Shown: one piece after another, positions 7,026 to 13,951 of the stretch | Layout of the letters: each line of letters begins with the position of its first letter | How positions within the stretch are numbered: position 1 is the first letter of the stretch | NCBI GenBank assembly: GCA_905202605.1 | Contig: CAJKSU010000025.1 | Location: 1 to 21,653 of the forward strand | Length of the DNA: 21,653 nucleotides | Origin: an uncultured Eubacteriales bacterium | GTDB taxonomy: Bacteria; Bacillota; Clostridia; Oscillospirales; Oscillospiraceae | Direction: 5' to 3' | Program-made: the position numbers and the translations under genes | Notes under the pieces: generated by a model | Told to the model about the DNA's origin: nothing | Databases searched by the model: none | Seen by the model: only the letters and a program-made list of their open reading frames with translations

Positions 7026-7715
7026 ATGTTTTGCGGAAAATGCGGAAGTAAAATGGCGGACGGCGCAAGGTTCTGCCCAAACTGCGGGGCAAGGGTGCGC
7101 ACCGCCGCGCCCGAAGCAACGGGATACCGGCCAACAGCTCCGGGGTATTATGACGGCGGCAGAGGAATGACTCCGCCGCCTGCGGTGTTGCAGACAAATT
7201 CGCCGGTTGTGCATGCACCAAAGAAGAAGTCTCATGCATGGGTAGCTGTAGTGGTGACGCTGGTACTGCTGATTGCGATTGGCGTAGGCGCACTGTTCTG
7301 TTTTGCTCAGACGCCGGAAAAGACGCTGAATAAATTCTGTGATGCGGTGTCCACGCTGGATTACAGAACTGCGGTGAAATGCATAAACGGCGGCTCTGAC
7401 GAGCTGTATGACGGCGCACTGGGGGTAGCCGGCGACCTGTTTGGCGCAGATATAGGCGCTTATGGGGATGCACTGCAAGGACTTGGCGGCTTGGCTGCGG
7501 CAGCAGGAGCCATTCCCAGTGTAGAAATCGAAATTCAATCGGTGGATTATCTGGATGGTCATACATGGCTGGATGCAAAGAACTGTACGGTTTCGGCTAC
7601 GCTGATCCTGATGGAGGATGGCTGTGTTCAGGAACAAGAGTACTGTGAGATTGACATGACAAGAGATGGCCTGAAATGGCTGATTGATCTGGATTCTCTG
7701 CTGTCAGGCTTTTAA
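7026..7715 (+). CDS. Zinc-ribbon, single-pass membrane protein with extracytoplasmic domain
   Basis: A 229-residue protein. Residues 3-20 are a zinc ribbon (Cys 3, 6, 17, 20, the same x10 spacing as its neighbours). A flexible Gly/Pro/Tyr linker runs to a KKK motif and one membrane helix (about 71-93). The outside part begins PEKTLNKFCDAVSTLDYRTAVKCI, a pattern seen in NTF2-like/DUF4878-type domains of Firmicutes surface proteins in which a small alpha+beta fold follows the anchor. It contains Cys 105, 119, 187, 200 and 207. It lies 17 bases after the preceding gene, with TGAGGA before the ATG, so it is surely in the same transcript. No clear terminator follows before the next promoter. The function is unknown. 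Confidence 0.82.
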   Translation: MFCGKCGSKMADGARFCPNCGARVRTAAPEATGYRPTAPGYYDGGRGMTPPPAVLQTNSPVVHAPKKKSHAWVAVVVTLVLLIAIGVGALFCFAQTPEKTLNKFCDAVSTLDYRTAVKCINGGSDELYDGALGVAGDLFGADIGAYGDALQGLGGLAAAAGAIPSVEIEIQSVDYLDGHTWLDAKNCTVSATLILMEDGCVQEQEYCEIDMTRDGLKWLIDLDSLLSGF

Positions 7716-7782
7716 AATCATGCGCTGCGGAGTCCGGAACGGAGCAGTGTGGGATCTATATCCGGGAACTCTGGGAGGAAGG

Positions 7783-7811
7783 TTGACTTTTTAAATTGAG
7801 CATGCTATTCT
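7783..7811 (+). promoter_or_regulatory. Predicted sigma-A promoter of the TetR-family gene
   Basis: TTGACT (7783-7788) and TATTCT (7806-7811) are 17 bases apart, and TGC before the -10 makes it an extended type. It lies inside a block of repeats that could be operator sequence. Confidence 0.7.
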
Positions 7812-7825
7812 AAATTGAAATCAAT
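7792..7825. repeat. Repeats overlapping the TetR gene promoter (candidate operator)
   Basis: TAAATTGA occurs at 7792-7799 in the promoter spacer and again at 7811-7818 at the end of the -10, 19 bases apart. The second copy is part of an inverted repeat ATTGA-AA-TCAAT (7814-7825). Position across and just downstream of the promoter suits a repressor site. Autorepression is the usual TetR arrangement but is inferred here. Confidence 0.45.
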
Positions 7826-7862
7826 ATTATAATGCGTATTAAGCGGGTATGCAGCGAGAAAG

Positions 7863-7868
7863 AGGAGG
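7863..7868 (+). promoter_or_regulatory. Ribosome binding site that sets a TTG start for the TetR-family gene
   Basis: AGGAGG at 7863-7868 is seven bases before an in-frame TTG at 7876. The upstream ATG at 7849 lies before this site, has no ribosome site of its own, and would put nine unusual residues in front of the protein. Confidence 0.75.
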
Positions 7869-7875
7869 TGAGGAC

Positions 7876-8571
7876 TTGGCGAAGCATGGGCTACAGCCAA
7901 AGGGAATCATCCGGAGAAACAAAATCATTCTATCCGCAATTCGGCTGTTTTTGGAATATGGTTATGAGCGGACAACCACCGCACAGATTATGAACGATGC
8001 CGGAATGGCGCAATCTTCTTTTTTTGCTGCTTTTGAGAATAAGGAAGCGCTGCTACTGGTGCTGACAAAGCAGATGTTCTCAAACCAGTTTGTTCTGGCA
8101 GAGGGCATGACGGATTCCTCACAGCCGCTTTTGACCTATGCCATGGAGACTGCGATTCAAATGCATATTGCAGAGCTTTCCGAACCGTTGCGGGAGCTTT
8201 ATGTGATGGCCTACTCGCTCCCCAGTACATCGGAGTATATCTATACGGCGATTACCGGGAGGCTTATGAGGATCTTTGGCTCGTATCTTCCGGGTGCGCA
8301 GGAAAAGGATTTTTATGAGCTGGATATTGCCTCTGGCAGCATTACCCGTGGCTTTATGGCAAAGCACTGTGACATGTACTTTACGATGGAACAGAAGCTG
8401 CGGCGTTATCTCACCTGCTGCTTTAAGATTTATGATGTGCCGGAGCGAGAGTATGCGCCGGTGATCGAGCAAACATTGAAGGCTGATCTGCGCAGCGTTG
8501 CGGAAAAGATTATTGCGGATACCATCCAAAAGGCTGAAAACGGCTTTGAATCTGTGATGGGGGAACAATAA
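7876..8571 (+). CDS. TetR/AcrR-family transcriptional regulator
   Basis: A 231-residue DNA-binding repressor-type protein starting at the TTG at 7876. Residues of about 14-62 are the TetR helix-turn-helix domain: KIILSAIRLFLEYGYERTTTAQIMNDAGM, then AQSSFFAAFENKEALL, matching the family's pattern of a sensing loop followed by F.NKE.L. The remaining 170 residues form the variable all-helical ligand/dimer domain, with several aromatic residues and Cys but no family I can name. It has its own promoter with operator-like repeats and a strong terminator, so it is transcribed alone. The adjacent genes are the zinc-ribbon cluster and citrate synthase, and which of them it controls, if either, is not visible. 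Confidence 0.88.
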   Translation: MAKHGLQPKGIIRRNKIILSAIRLFLEYGYERTTTAQIMNDAGMAQSSFFAAFENKEALLLVLTKQMFSNQFVLAEGMTDSSQPLLTYAMETAIQMHIAELSEPLRELYVMAYSLPSTSEYIYTAITGRLMRIFGSYLPGAQEKDFYELDIASGSITRGFMAKHCDMYFTMEQKLRRYLTCCFKIYDVPEREYAPVIEQTLKADLRSVAEKIIADTIQKAENGFESVMGEQ

Positions 8572-8587
8572 GCTGTTGAATCGTCGA

Positions 8588-8636
8588 GGCGCCCACCTTT
8601 TTTCCTGTTATTTGAGGAAAAGGGGGGCGCTTTTTT
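8588..8636 (+). terminator. Intrinsic terminator after the TetR-family gene
   Basis: GCGCCC-ACC-TTTTTTCC pairs with GGAAAA-GGG-GGGCGC, giving a long stem with one small internal bulge, followed by TTTTTT at 8631-8636. It begins 17 bases after the stop codon. Confidence 0.9.
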
Positions 8637-8640
8637 CATC

Positions 8641-8672
8641 CCATGAATACACAATTTACAGATTGTTCATGG
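8641..8672. promoter_or_regulatory. Dyad symmetry upstream of the citrate synthase promoter
   Basis: CCATGAA (8641-8647) is inverted as TTCATGG (8666-8672), with an inner ACAAT/ATTGT pair (8651-8655 and 8662-8666). The site ends 18 bases before the -35 of the citrate synthase gene, a usual place for an activator or repressor. The binding protein is unknown. Confidence 0.4.
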
Positions 8673-8690
8673 AATTGATAAACGAAAATG

Positions 8691-8719
8691 TTGAAAGAGT
8701 TAAATAAAAATGTTAAAAT
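8691..8719 (+). promoter_or_regulatory. Predicted sigma-A promoter of the citrate synthase gene
   Basis: TTGAAA (8691-8696) and TAAAAT (8714-8719) are 17 bases apart, and TGT precedes the -10 (extended form). Initiation near 8726 leaves a leader of about 30 bases with the ribosome site AGAAAGGAAG. Confidence 0.65.
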
Positions 8720-8754
8720 AATAGTAATTCAAGAACAGAAAGGAAGCGAACCCT

Positions 8755-10104
8755 ATGTATCAGGACACCAAGACCATTGCCCGTTGGAGTGAGGCAATGA
8801 GAACACAAACCACCATGAATCCGATGCTTTATGATACCTATGGGGTGAAGCGCGGCCTCCGGGATAAGAATGGAAAGGGCGTTTTGGCAGGGCTGACCAG
8901 CATTTCACAGGTGCAGGGAAAGAAGCTGGTGGATGGAAAGGAGCTTCCCTGTGAGGGGAGGCTGTTCTATCGGGGCTATTCCATCTTTGATCTGGTGCGG
9001 GGCGAAAGCACTCGCCGGCACTGTCTTGCTGAGGAGTGTGCCTATCTCCTGCTGTTTGGGTCGCTTCCCACAGAGCAGCAGCTTCGGGAATTTTCTGATG
9101 CGTTGGCGCAGAATCGAACCCTGCCGCAGAATTTTACACGGGATGTAATTATGAAAGCCCCCAGCAGCGATGTCATGAATACCCTGACCCGCAGTGTGCT
9201 GACGTTGTCGGCCTACGATGCGCAGGCACTGGACAATAGTCTGCCCAATGTACTGCGGCAGTCGCTGGTGCTGATTGGAACGCTGCCCCTGATGAGTGTG
9301 TATGGCTATCATGCCTATCATCACTACTGTCAGGATGGCAGCTTCTATATCCATCACCCGGTTGAGAACTTGACCATGGCAGAAAATCTGCTGATGATGC
9401 TGCGTCCGGATCGGCAGTTCTCAGCATTAGAGGCACAGGTTCTGGATTTGGCACTGGTGCTGCATATGGAGCATGGCGGCGGCAACAACTCAACGTTTAC
9501 TACCCATGTGGTGACTTCATCCGGATCGGACACCTATTCAGTGATGGCAGCGGCACTCTGCTCTCTCAAGGGTGCAAAGCATGGCGGCGCGAACCTGAAG
9601 GTTGTGGGCATGATGGATGACCTGCGGGCGCGGGTTTCGGATACAGCAGATCGAGATCAGGTTGAACGGTATCTCACCCGTGTGCTCCATGGGGAGGAGT
9701 TTGACCACACTGGACTGATTTATGGCATGGGACATGCGGTCTACTCCCTGTCTGACCCTAGAGCGGTGATTTTTAAGAGCTTTGTAAAGCGTCTGGCTCA
9801 GGAAAAGGGCAGACTGGAGGAGTATCAGCTTTATGAAACTGTAGAGCAGCTGGCGCCGGAGATCATTAGCCGGGAGCGGCGAATTTATAAGGGCGTTTGT
9901 GCCAATGTGGACTTTTACAGCGGCTTTGTCTATCGGATGCTGGATATCCCGCAGGAGCTGTTCACCCCGATTTTTGCGGTGGCAAGAATGGTGGGCTGGA
10001 GTGCTCACCGGATGGAGGAACTGATCAATACCGACAAGATTATCCGTCCTGCCTATCAGAGCATTTGCCCCCAGCGGGCATACGTCCCTCTGAAGGAACG
10101 ATAA
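8755..10104 (+). CDS. gltA: Citrate synthase
   Basis: Condenses acetyl-CoA with oxaloacetate to give citrate in the cytoplasm. In a fermenting anaerobe this mainly supplies 2-oxoglutarate for glutamate. The 449-residue protein shows the family's catalytic set: His276 in GAKHGGAN, His327 in YGMGHAVY and Asp386 in NVDFYSGFVY, plus the MEHGGGNNS segment (238-246) and the SDPRA stretch (333-337). The N-terminal extension of about 60 residues and overall length match the long clostridial form rather than the 370-residue Bacillus CitZ. A 2-methylcitrate synthase activity cannot be excluded from sequence. It stands alone between two terminators, with its own promoter and dyad element. No aconitase or isocitrate dehydrogenase gene is nearby. 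The ATG at 8755 is well supported by AGAAAGGAAG upstream. Confidence 0.95.
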   Translation: MYQDTKTIARWSEAMRTQTTMNPMLYDTYGVKRGLRDKNGKGVLAGLTSISQVQGKKLVDGKELPCEGRLFYRGYSIFDLVRGESTRRHCLAEECAYLLLFGSLPTEQQLREFSDALAQNRTLPQNFTRDVIMKAPSSDVMNTLTRSVLTLSAYDAQALDNSLPNVLRQSLVLIGTLPLMSVYGYHAYHHYCQDGSFYIHHPVENLTMAENLLMMLRPDRQFSALEAQVLDLALVLHMEHGGGNNSTFTTHVVTSSGSDTYSVMAAALCSLKGAKHGGANLKVVGMMDDLRARVSDTADRDQVERYLTRVLHGEEFDHTGLIYGMGHAVYSLSDPRAVIFKSFVKRLAQEKGRLEEYQLYETVEQLAPEIISRERRIYKGVCANVDFYSGFVYRMLDIPQELFTPIFAVARMVGWSAHRMEELINTDKIIRPAYQSICPQRAYVPLKER

Positions 10105-10122
10105 AGAACGATAAAGAAGAAA

Positions 10123-10160
10123 GCCCGTGGATTGCAAGTGATGAAGTGCAATCCACGGGC
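10123..10160. terminator. Shared terminator between convergent citrate synthase and ftsH genes
   Basis: A perfect 14-base stem, GCCCGTGGATTGCA with its complement at 10147-10160, has a ten-base loop. It lies 18 bases after the gltA stop and 7 bases after the ftsH stop. The right flank is TGTTTGCTT and the left flank, read on the other strand, is TTTCTTCTTT, so it can serve both directions. Confidence 0.85.
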
Positions 10161-10167
10161 TGTTTGC

Positions 10168-12060
10168 TTATTCAGGATCGGCGGGGGTGTCGGGTACCTG
10201 TACCGGAAGTGCTGGCGCAGTGTCCTTCGGCTCCTGCATCATGGCCTCAAAGGTGTCGCCGTCCATGGTTTCATGCTCCAGAAGGTAATCGGATACCCGC
10301 TGCAAAGTGTCCCGATGGGCACTTAGAATGTCCTCGCACTGCTTGTAGCAGGTGCTGAGGATCTCCTGCACCTCGCTGTCGATGCGCGCTGCAAAGGCCT
10401 CGGAGTAGCTCTTGGTCTGACCGTAATCCCGACCAATGAATACCTGAGAGTCAGAATCAAAGGTGATGGGGCCGAGCTTTGCGCTCATGCCGTATTTGGT
10501 AACCATTTCGCGAGCGATGGAGGTGGCACGCTGGAGGTCATTGGAGGCTCCAGTGGAGATATCCTGAAGCATCAGCGCCTCTGCCACGCGCCCGCCCAGC
10601 AGGGAGACAATCTGCTCCAGCATCTCATTGCGGCTCATGTAGCTGTGGTCCTCAGTGGGGAGGGCGATGGTCATGCCGCCTGCCATGCCGCGGGGAACGA
10701 TGGTGATCTGATGCACCGGGTCATGGGTGGGCAGACTGTGCATGACAATGGCATGTCCGGATTCGTGTACCGCTGTGAGTTTCCGCTCATGCTCCGGGAT
10801 TACACGGCTCTTTTTCTCCGGACCTGCGATAACCTTAATCATGGATTCCTCCAGATCATTCATGCAGATGACAGGACGCCCCAGTTTTGCTGCACGCAGG
10901 GCGGCCTCATTCAGGAGATTCTGGAGATCCGCACCGGTGAAGCCCGCAGTTTCTCTGGCAATTACGTCAAGATCGACGTTCTCCGACAGCGGCTTGTTTC
11001 GGGCGTGTACCCGGAGAATGGCGGCACGCCCCTTGGCATCGGGAGCACCGACATATACCTGCCGGTCAAAGCGCCCCGGACGCAGCAGTGCGGAATCCAG
11101 AATGTCTACACGGTTGGTAGCAGCCATGACGATCACGCCCTCACTGCTCTTAAAGCCGTCCATTTCCACCAGCAGCTGATTCAGGGTCTGCTCACGCTCA
11201 TCGTGTCCGCCGCCCAGCCCTGCGCCACGCTGACGACCGACGGCATCGATCTCATCAATGAAGATAATGGCGGGAGCCTGCTTCTTTGCCTGATCGAACA
11301 GATCACGGACACGGCTGGCGCCAACGCCAACGTAAAGCTCCACAAAGTCCGACCCGGAGATGGAGAGAAATTGTACGCCCGCCTCTCCGGCAACGGCCTT
11401 GGCAATCAGAGTTTTTCCGGTACCGGGCGGGCCAACCAGCAGAATGCCCTTGGGGATTCGCGCTCCCAGACGGGTATATTTTTCAGGATTACGGAGAAAA
11501 TCCACAACCTCCTGCAGTTCAGCCTTTTCTTCATCAGCGCCGGCAACGTCCTGAAAGGTGACCTGATTACCGGCATCTGCTGCGGAGGTGGTGCGGGCCT
11601 TGGCAAAACGCATGACATTTTTATCGCCGCCGCTACCCTCTGAGGTGCGATTCATCATAAACAGCCACAGCCCCAGAAACAGCAGCAACACCAGCAGATA
11701 AGGGACGAACATCAGCCACCATGGGGTCTCCGAGGCGGCGGGATAATCGTAGCTGGTGAGAATGCCCTTTTCGTACTGGTCAACAATCATGTCGTTGAAA
11801 TCGCTGTAGAATACGGAGAAGCTGGCAACCTGATAGGTGACGGTGGTATTTCCGTCCGCATCCGGCTGCTTGAGGTTCAGGGTCAGATCATTCCCGCGAA
11901 GCGTCAGCGAATCCACTTTTTCCTGCTCCAGCAGACTGTAGATATCGCTGTAGCGGTAGTCATCCCGCTTGGAGGACGGACTGCGCATCAGCCAGACGGC
12001 CAAACCGAGAATCAGCAGAATCAGAAAGAAAAAGGCGGCGTTGCCCTTATGGTTCTTCAA
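10168..12060 (-). CDS. ftsH: ATP-dependent zinc metalloprotease FtsH
   Basis: A membrane-bound AAA+ protease that pulls out and degrades misfolded membrane proteins and selected regulators. A TTG start at 12060 is chosen because AAGGGAG (12075-12069) sits eight bases before it; the GTG at 12069 overlaps that site. In the resulting 630 residues there are two membrane helices (about 8-26 and 114-137) flanking a short outside domain. The AAA domain has Walker A GPPGTGKT (210-217), Walker B IIFIDE (265-270) and the arginine finger region LLRPGRFDR (325-333). The zinc site is HESGH (432-436) with Asp508 as third ligand. The pore loop reads YVG instead of the common FVG, keeping the aromatic residue. 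Last gene of the leftward run, 26 bases after hpt, as in the conserved tilS-hpt-ftsH order of Firmicutes. Confidence 0.97.
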   Translation of the reverse strand: MKNHKGNAAFFFLILLILGLAVWLMRSPSSKRDDYRYSDIYSLLEQEKVDSLTLRGNDLTLNLKQPDADGNTTVTYQVASFSVFYSDFNDMIVDQYEKGILTSYDYPAASETPWWLMFVPYLLVLLLFLGLWLFMMNRTSEGSGGDKNVMRFAKARTTSAADAGNQVTFQDVAGADEEKAELQEVVDFLRNPEKYTRLGARIPKGILLVGPPGTGKTLIAKAVAGEAGVQFLSISGSDFVELYVGVGASRVRDLFDQAKKQAPAIIFIDEIDAVGRQRGAGLGGGHDEREQTLNQLLVEMDGFKSSEGVIVMAATNRVDILDSALLRPGRFDRQVYVGAPDAKGRAAILRVHARNKPLSENVDLDVIARETAGFTGADLQNLLNEAALRAAKLGRPVICMNDLEESMIKVIAGPEKKSRVIPEHERKLTAVHESGHAIVMHSLPTHDPVHQITIVPRGMAGGMTIALPTEDHSYMSRNEMLEQIVSLLGGRVAEALMLQDISTGASNDLQRATSIAREMVTKYGMSAKLGPITFDSDSQVFIGRDYGQTKSYSEAFAARIDSEVQEILSTCYKQCEDILSAHRDTLQRVSDYLLEHETMDGDTFEAMMQEPKDTAPALPVQVPDTPADPE

Positions 12061-12068
12061 ACAGGTCA

Positions 12069-12075
12069 CTCCCTT
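12069..12075 (-). promoter_or_regulatory. Ribosome binding site that sets a TTG start for ftsH
   Basis: On the minus strand AAGGGAG is followed eight bases later by TTG (12060-12058), giving the peptide start MKNHKGN. The nearest in-frame alternative, GTG at 12069, is inside the ribosome site and therefore unlikely. Confidence 0.7.
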
Positions 12076-12086
12076 GCGATTTGGTA

Positions 12087-12626
12087 TTATCCCTGATAGA
12101 CGCTGGGCTTCAGCACGCCGATACAGGGCAGATTGCGGTATTTCTGGTCAAAATCCAGACCATAGCCAACTACAAAGGCATCCGGAATGGTAAAGCCAAC
12201 GATGTCGGCCTCTACTGGAGCCTCACGGCGGGTGGGCTTATCCAGCAGCACCACCAGCTTGAGGGAGGCTGGGGATTGCTTCCCAAGCAGCTGCATCACA
12301 AAGCTCAGGGTACGTCCGGTGTCCAGAATGTCTTCAATGACGATGATGTCCCGCCCGTTGATGTCCAGTTCGAAGGGCTCCTTCATATCCAGCGCACCGG
12401 GCTGGGTTGCCATGGCGCGGTAGGAGGACAACGTCAGATACTCCAGCGTACAGGGCAGGTTGATCTCCCGCATCAGATCAGCGGTAAATACCAGACTGCC
12501 CTTCATAATACATAAAAGGATCGGCGATTTTCCTGCGTATTCCTCTGTCAGCTGTGCGCCGATTTCCTGAACACGGGCTTTGAGCTGTTCCTTCGTAAAC
12601 ATTACATAGTCAAGATCACGATTCAT
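12087..12626 (-). CDS. hpt: Hypoxanthine phosphoribosyltransferase
   Basis: Purine salvage enzyme: joins hypoxanthine (and usually guanine) to PRPP to give IMP or GMP in the cytoplasm. The 179-residue length is typical. The PRPP loop is IVIEDILDTGRTL (95-107), the base-binding segment is FVVGYGLDFDQKYRNLP (151-167), and MKGSLVF (41-47) lies near the pyrophosphate loop. The mobile loop reads SSYRAMATQPG (67-77) where many relatives have SSYGxxTxSSG. The Ser-Tyr pair that closes over the substrate is kept. The ATG overlaps the tilS stop by four bases (ATGA), so translation is coupled. Gene order tilS-hpt-ftsH is conserved in Firmicutes. Confidence 0.95.
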   Translation of the reverse strand: MNRDLDYVMFTKEQLKARVQEIGAQLTEEYAGKSPILLCIMKGSLVFTADLMREINLPCTLEYLTLSSYRAMATQPGALDMKEPFELDINGRDIIVIEDILDTGRTLSFVMQLLGKQSPASLKLVVLLDKPTRREAPVEADIVGFTIPDAFVVGYGLDFDQKYRNLPCIGVLKPSVYQG

Positions 12627-13951
12627 AATGCTTCCTCCGTTCGTTTTACAGTCAAAATGAGACTGGGACTTCCTACATGGGCGCGGCGGCGGTCAGCCAC
12701 CACATAGGGGAGCAGGGCAAGAAGCTCCTGCCCCTGCACAGCCACCGGCAGTTGATCCCGCAGTGCGGCGGGGATTTTTAAATCCACCATCAGTCGGCTG
12801 AGTTTTTTGTGACCGGCGGGAAGCCGGATGTGATCTCCCGGTGTGCGGGAGCGAATGGTCAGCGGCAGACTCAGGCCGCTGATGTCCAGCGGGAATACGC
12901 CCTCCGCCGGCTCGGCGGGAGCAATGCCCCGTTGGCAGCTCAAAAGGAACGGGCCGAACCGGACGGTCTGCCCCGGCTCCAGCAGAACGGGCTTAGGGAC
13001 GGCATGGGAGACACCGGATTCCAGCGAAAGCGTATCATAGCGCCGGGAGAGCACATAGCCACCGGGCAGATGATACTGCGCAGAAGGGCAGCGGTTGGAA
13101 GCCAGCGACATGGCTGCGGCCAAATGACTTCCGGAAAGCTCCGGAACCGGCGTAAGAAACTGCTGCAGAATCCGCATGGCAATGGGCTGCGGCTGAGAAA
13201 GAAGGCCGGAACAGCTGAGACCGCCGCCTATGGTCAGTGTATGACGTGTCTTGGCGGCGCAGTCCTCCAGATATTGATCCGTCTCTCCCAACTGCAGCGA
13301 CAGTTTGCTGGCAGAGGACAAAAGTGATGGATTTTCCTGCATCAGCAGCGGCAGCACGTGGTGACGCAGCCGGTTGCGAAGATTGTCGTCAGACTGATTG
13401 CTGGAATCCTCTATATGGGGGATCTGCCGGGCTGCCAGATACGTCTCCAGCTCCTTCGGCGGCGTAGTCAGCAGGGGGCGAATGATCCGTCCCCGCACCG
13501 GCGGAATGCCGGACAGGCCGTGAAGGCCGCATCCCCGGATCAGGTGCATCAGCATGGTTTCCAGATTGTCCTGGGCATGATGCGCCGTGGCGATTTTTGC
13601 GGTGGGGGAGATGCCCTCGAGAAACGCATAGCGCAGCTGCCGGGCGGCCTCCTCTACCCCAAGCCCATGATCGGCGGCAAAGGCCGCTACGTCTCCGCTT
13701 CCCACATACAGGGGAATGGAGCGGCTGAGGCAATACTTTTCCACAAAGTCCTGATCCCGCTGGGCTTCCTTTCCACGGAGTTGGTGGTTAAAATGGGCGG
13801 CGGCAACCGTAATGGAAAGGGTGTCCTGAAGCTCCAGAAGAATATGCAGCAATGCCATGGAATCTTTTCCGCCGGAAACACCGCAGATTACCGTATCACC
13901 GGGATCGAGCATTTGCCGCTGCCGGATAAAGTCAAGAATTCTACGGTTCAC
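12623..13951 (-). CDS. tilS: tRNA(Ile)-lysidine synthase
   Basis: Modifies the wobble cytidine of the tRNA-Ile with CAU anticodon to lysidine, which converts it from Met to Ile reading; normally essential. The 442-residue protein has the PP-loop ATPase motif SGGKDS (26-31), followed by HFNHQLRG and TAHHAQDNLETMLMHLIRG, which are signatures of the catalytic domain. The C-terminal third contains the expected tRNA-binding part, including IRSRTPGDHIRLPAGHKKLSRLMVDLKIP. The start is GTG at 13951, inside the end of dnaB (11-base overlap), with GGGAG about ten bases upstream. It overlaps hpt by four bases downstream. Tight packing implies one transcript with dnaB and hpt. Confidence 0.96.
   Translation of the reverse strand: MNRRILDFIRQRQMLDPGDTVICGVSGGKDSMALLHILLELQDTLSITVAAAHFNHQLRGKEAQRDQDFVEKYCLSRSIPLYVGSGDVAAFAADHGLGVEEAARQLRYAFLEGISPTAKIATAHHAQDNLETMLMHLIRGCGLHGLSGIPPVRGRIIRPLLTTPPKELETYLAARQIPHIEDSSNQSDDNLRNRLRHHVLPLLMQENPSLLSSASKLSLQLGETDQYLEDCAAKTRHTLTIGGGLSCSGLLSQPQPIAMRILQQFLTPVPELSGSHLAAAMSLASNRCPSAQYHLPGGYVLSRRYDTLSLESGVSHAVPKPVLLEPGQTVRFGPFLLSCQRGIAPAEPAEGVFPLDISGLSLPLTIRSRTPGDHIRLPAGHKKLSRLMVDLKIPAALRDQLPVAVQGQELLALLPYVVADRRRAHVGSPSLILTVKRTEEAL

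Noticed and set aside
7716..7782. Possible terminator after the zinc-ribbon cluster
   Set aside because: Repeated CGGAG words are direct rather than inverted, and no stem followed by T-run is present.
7849..7875. ATG at 7849 as start of the TetR-family gene
   Set aside because: The strong AGGAGG lies inside this stretch and points to TTG at 7876; the ATG lacks a ribosome site.
10645..11643. Plus-strand open frame of 332 codons
   Set aside because: It lies wholly antisense within the AAA and protease domains of ftsH, which are unmistakable. It has no ribosome site and no recognisable domain.
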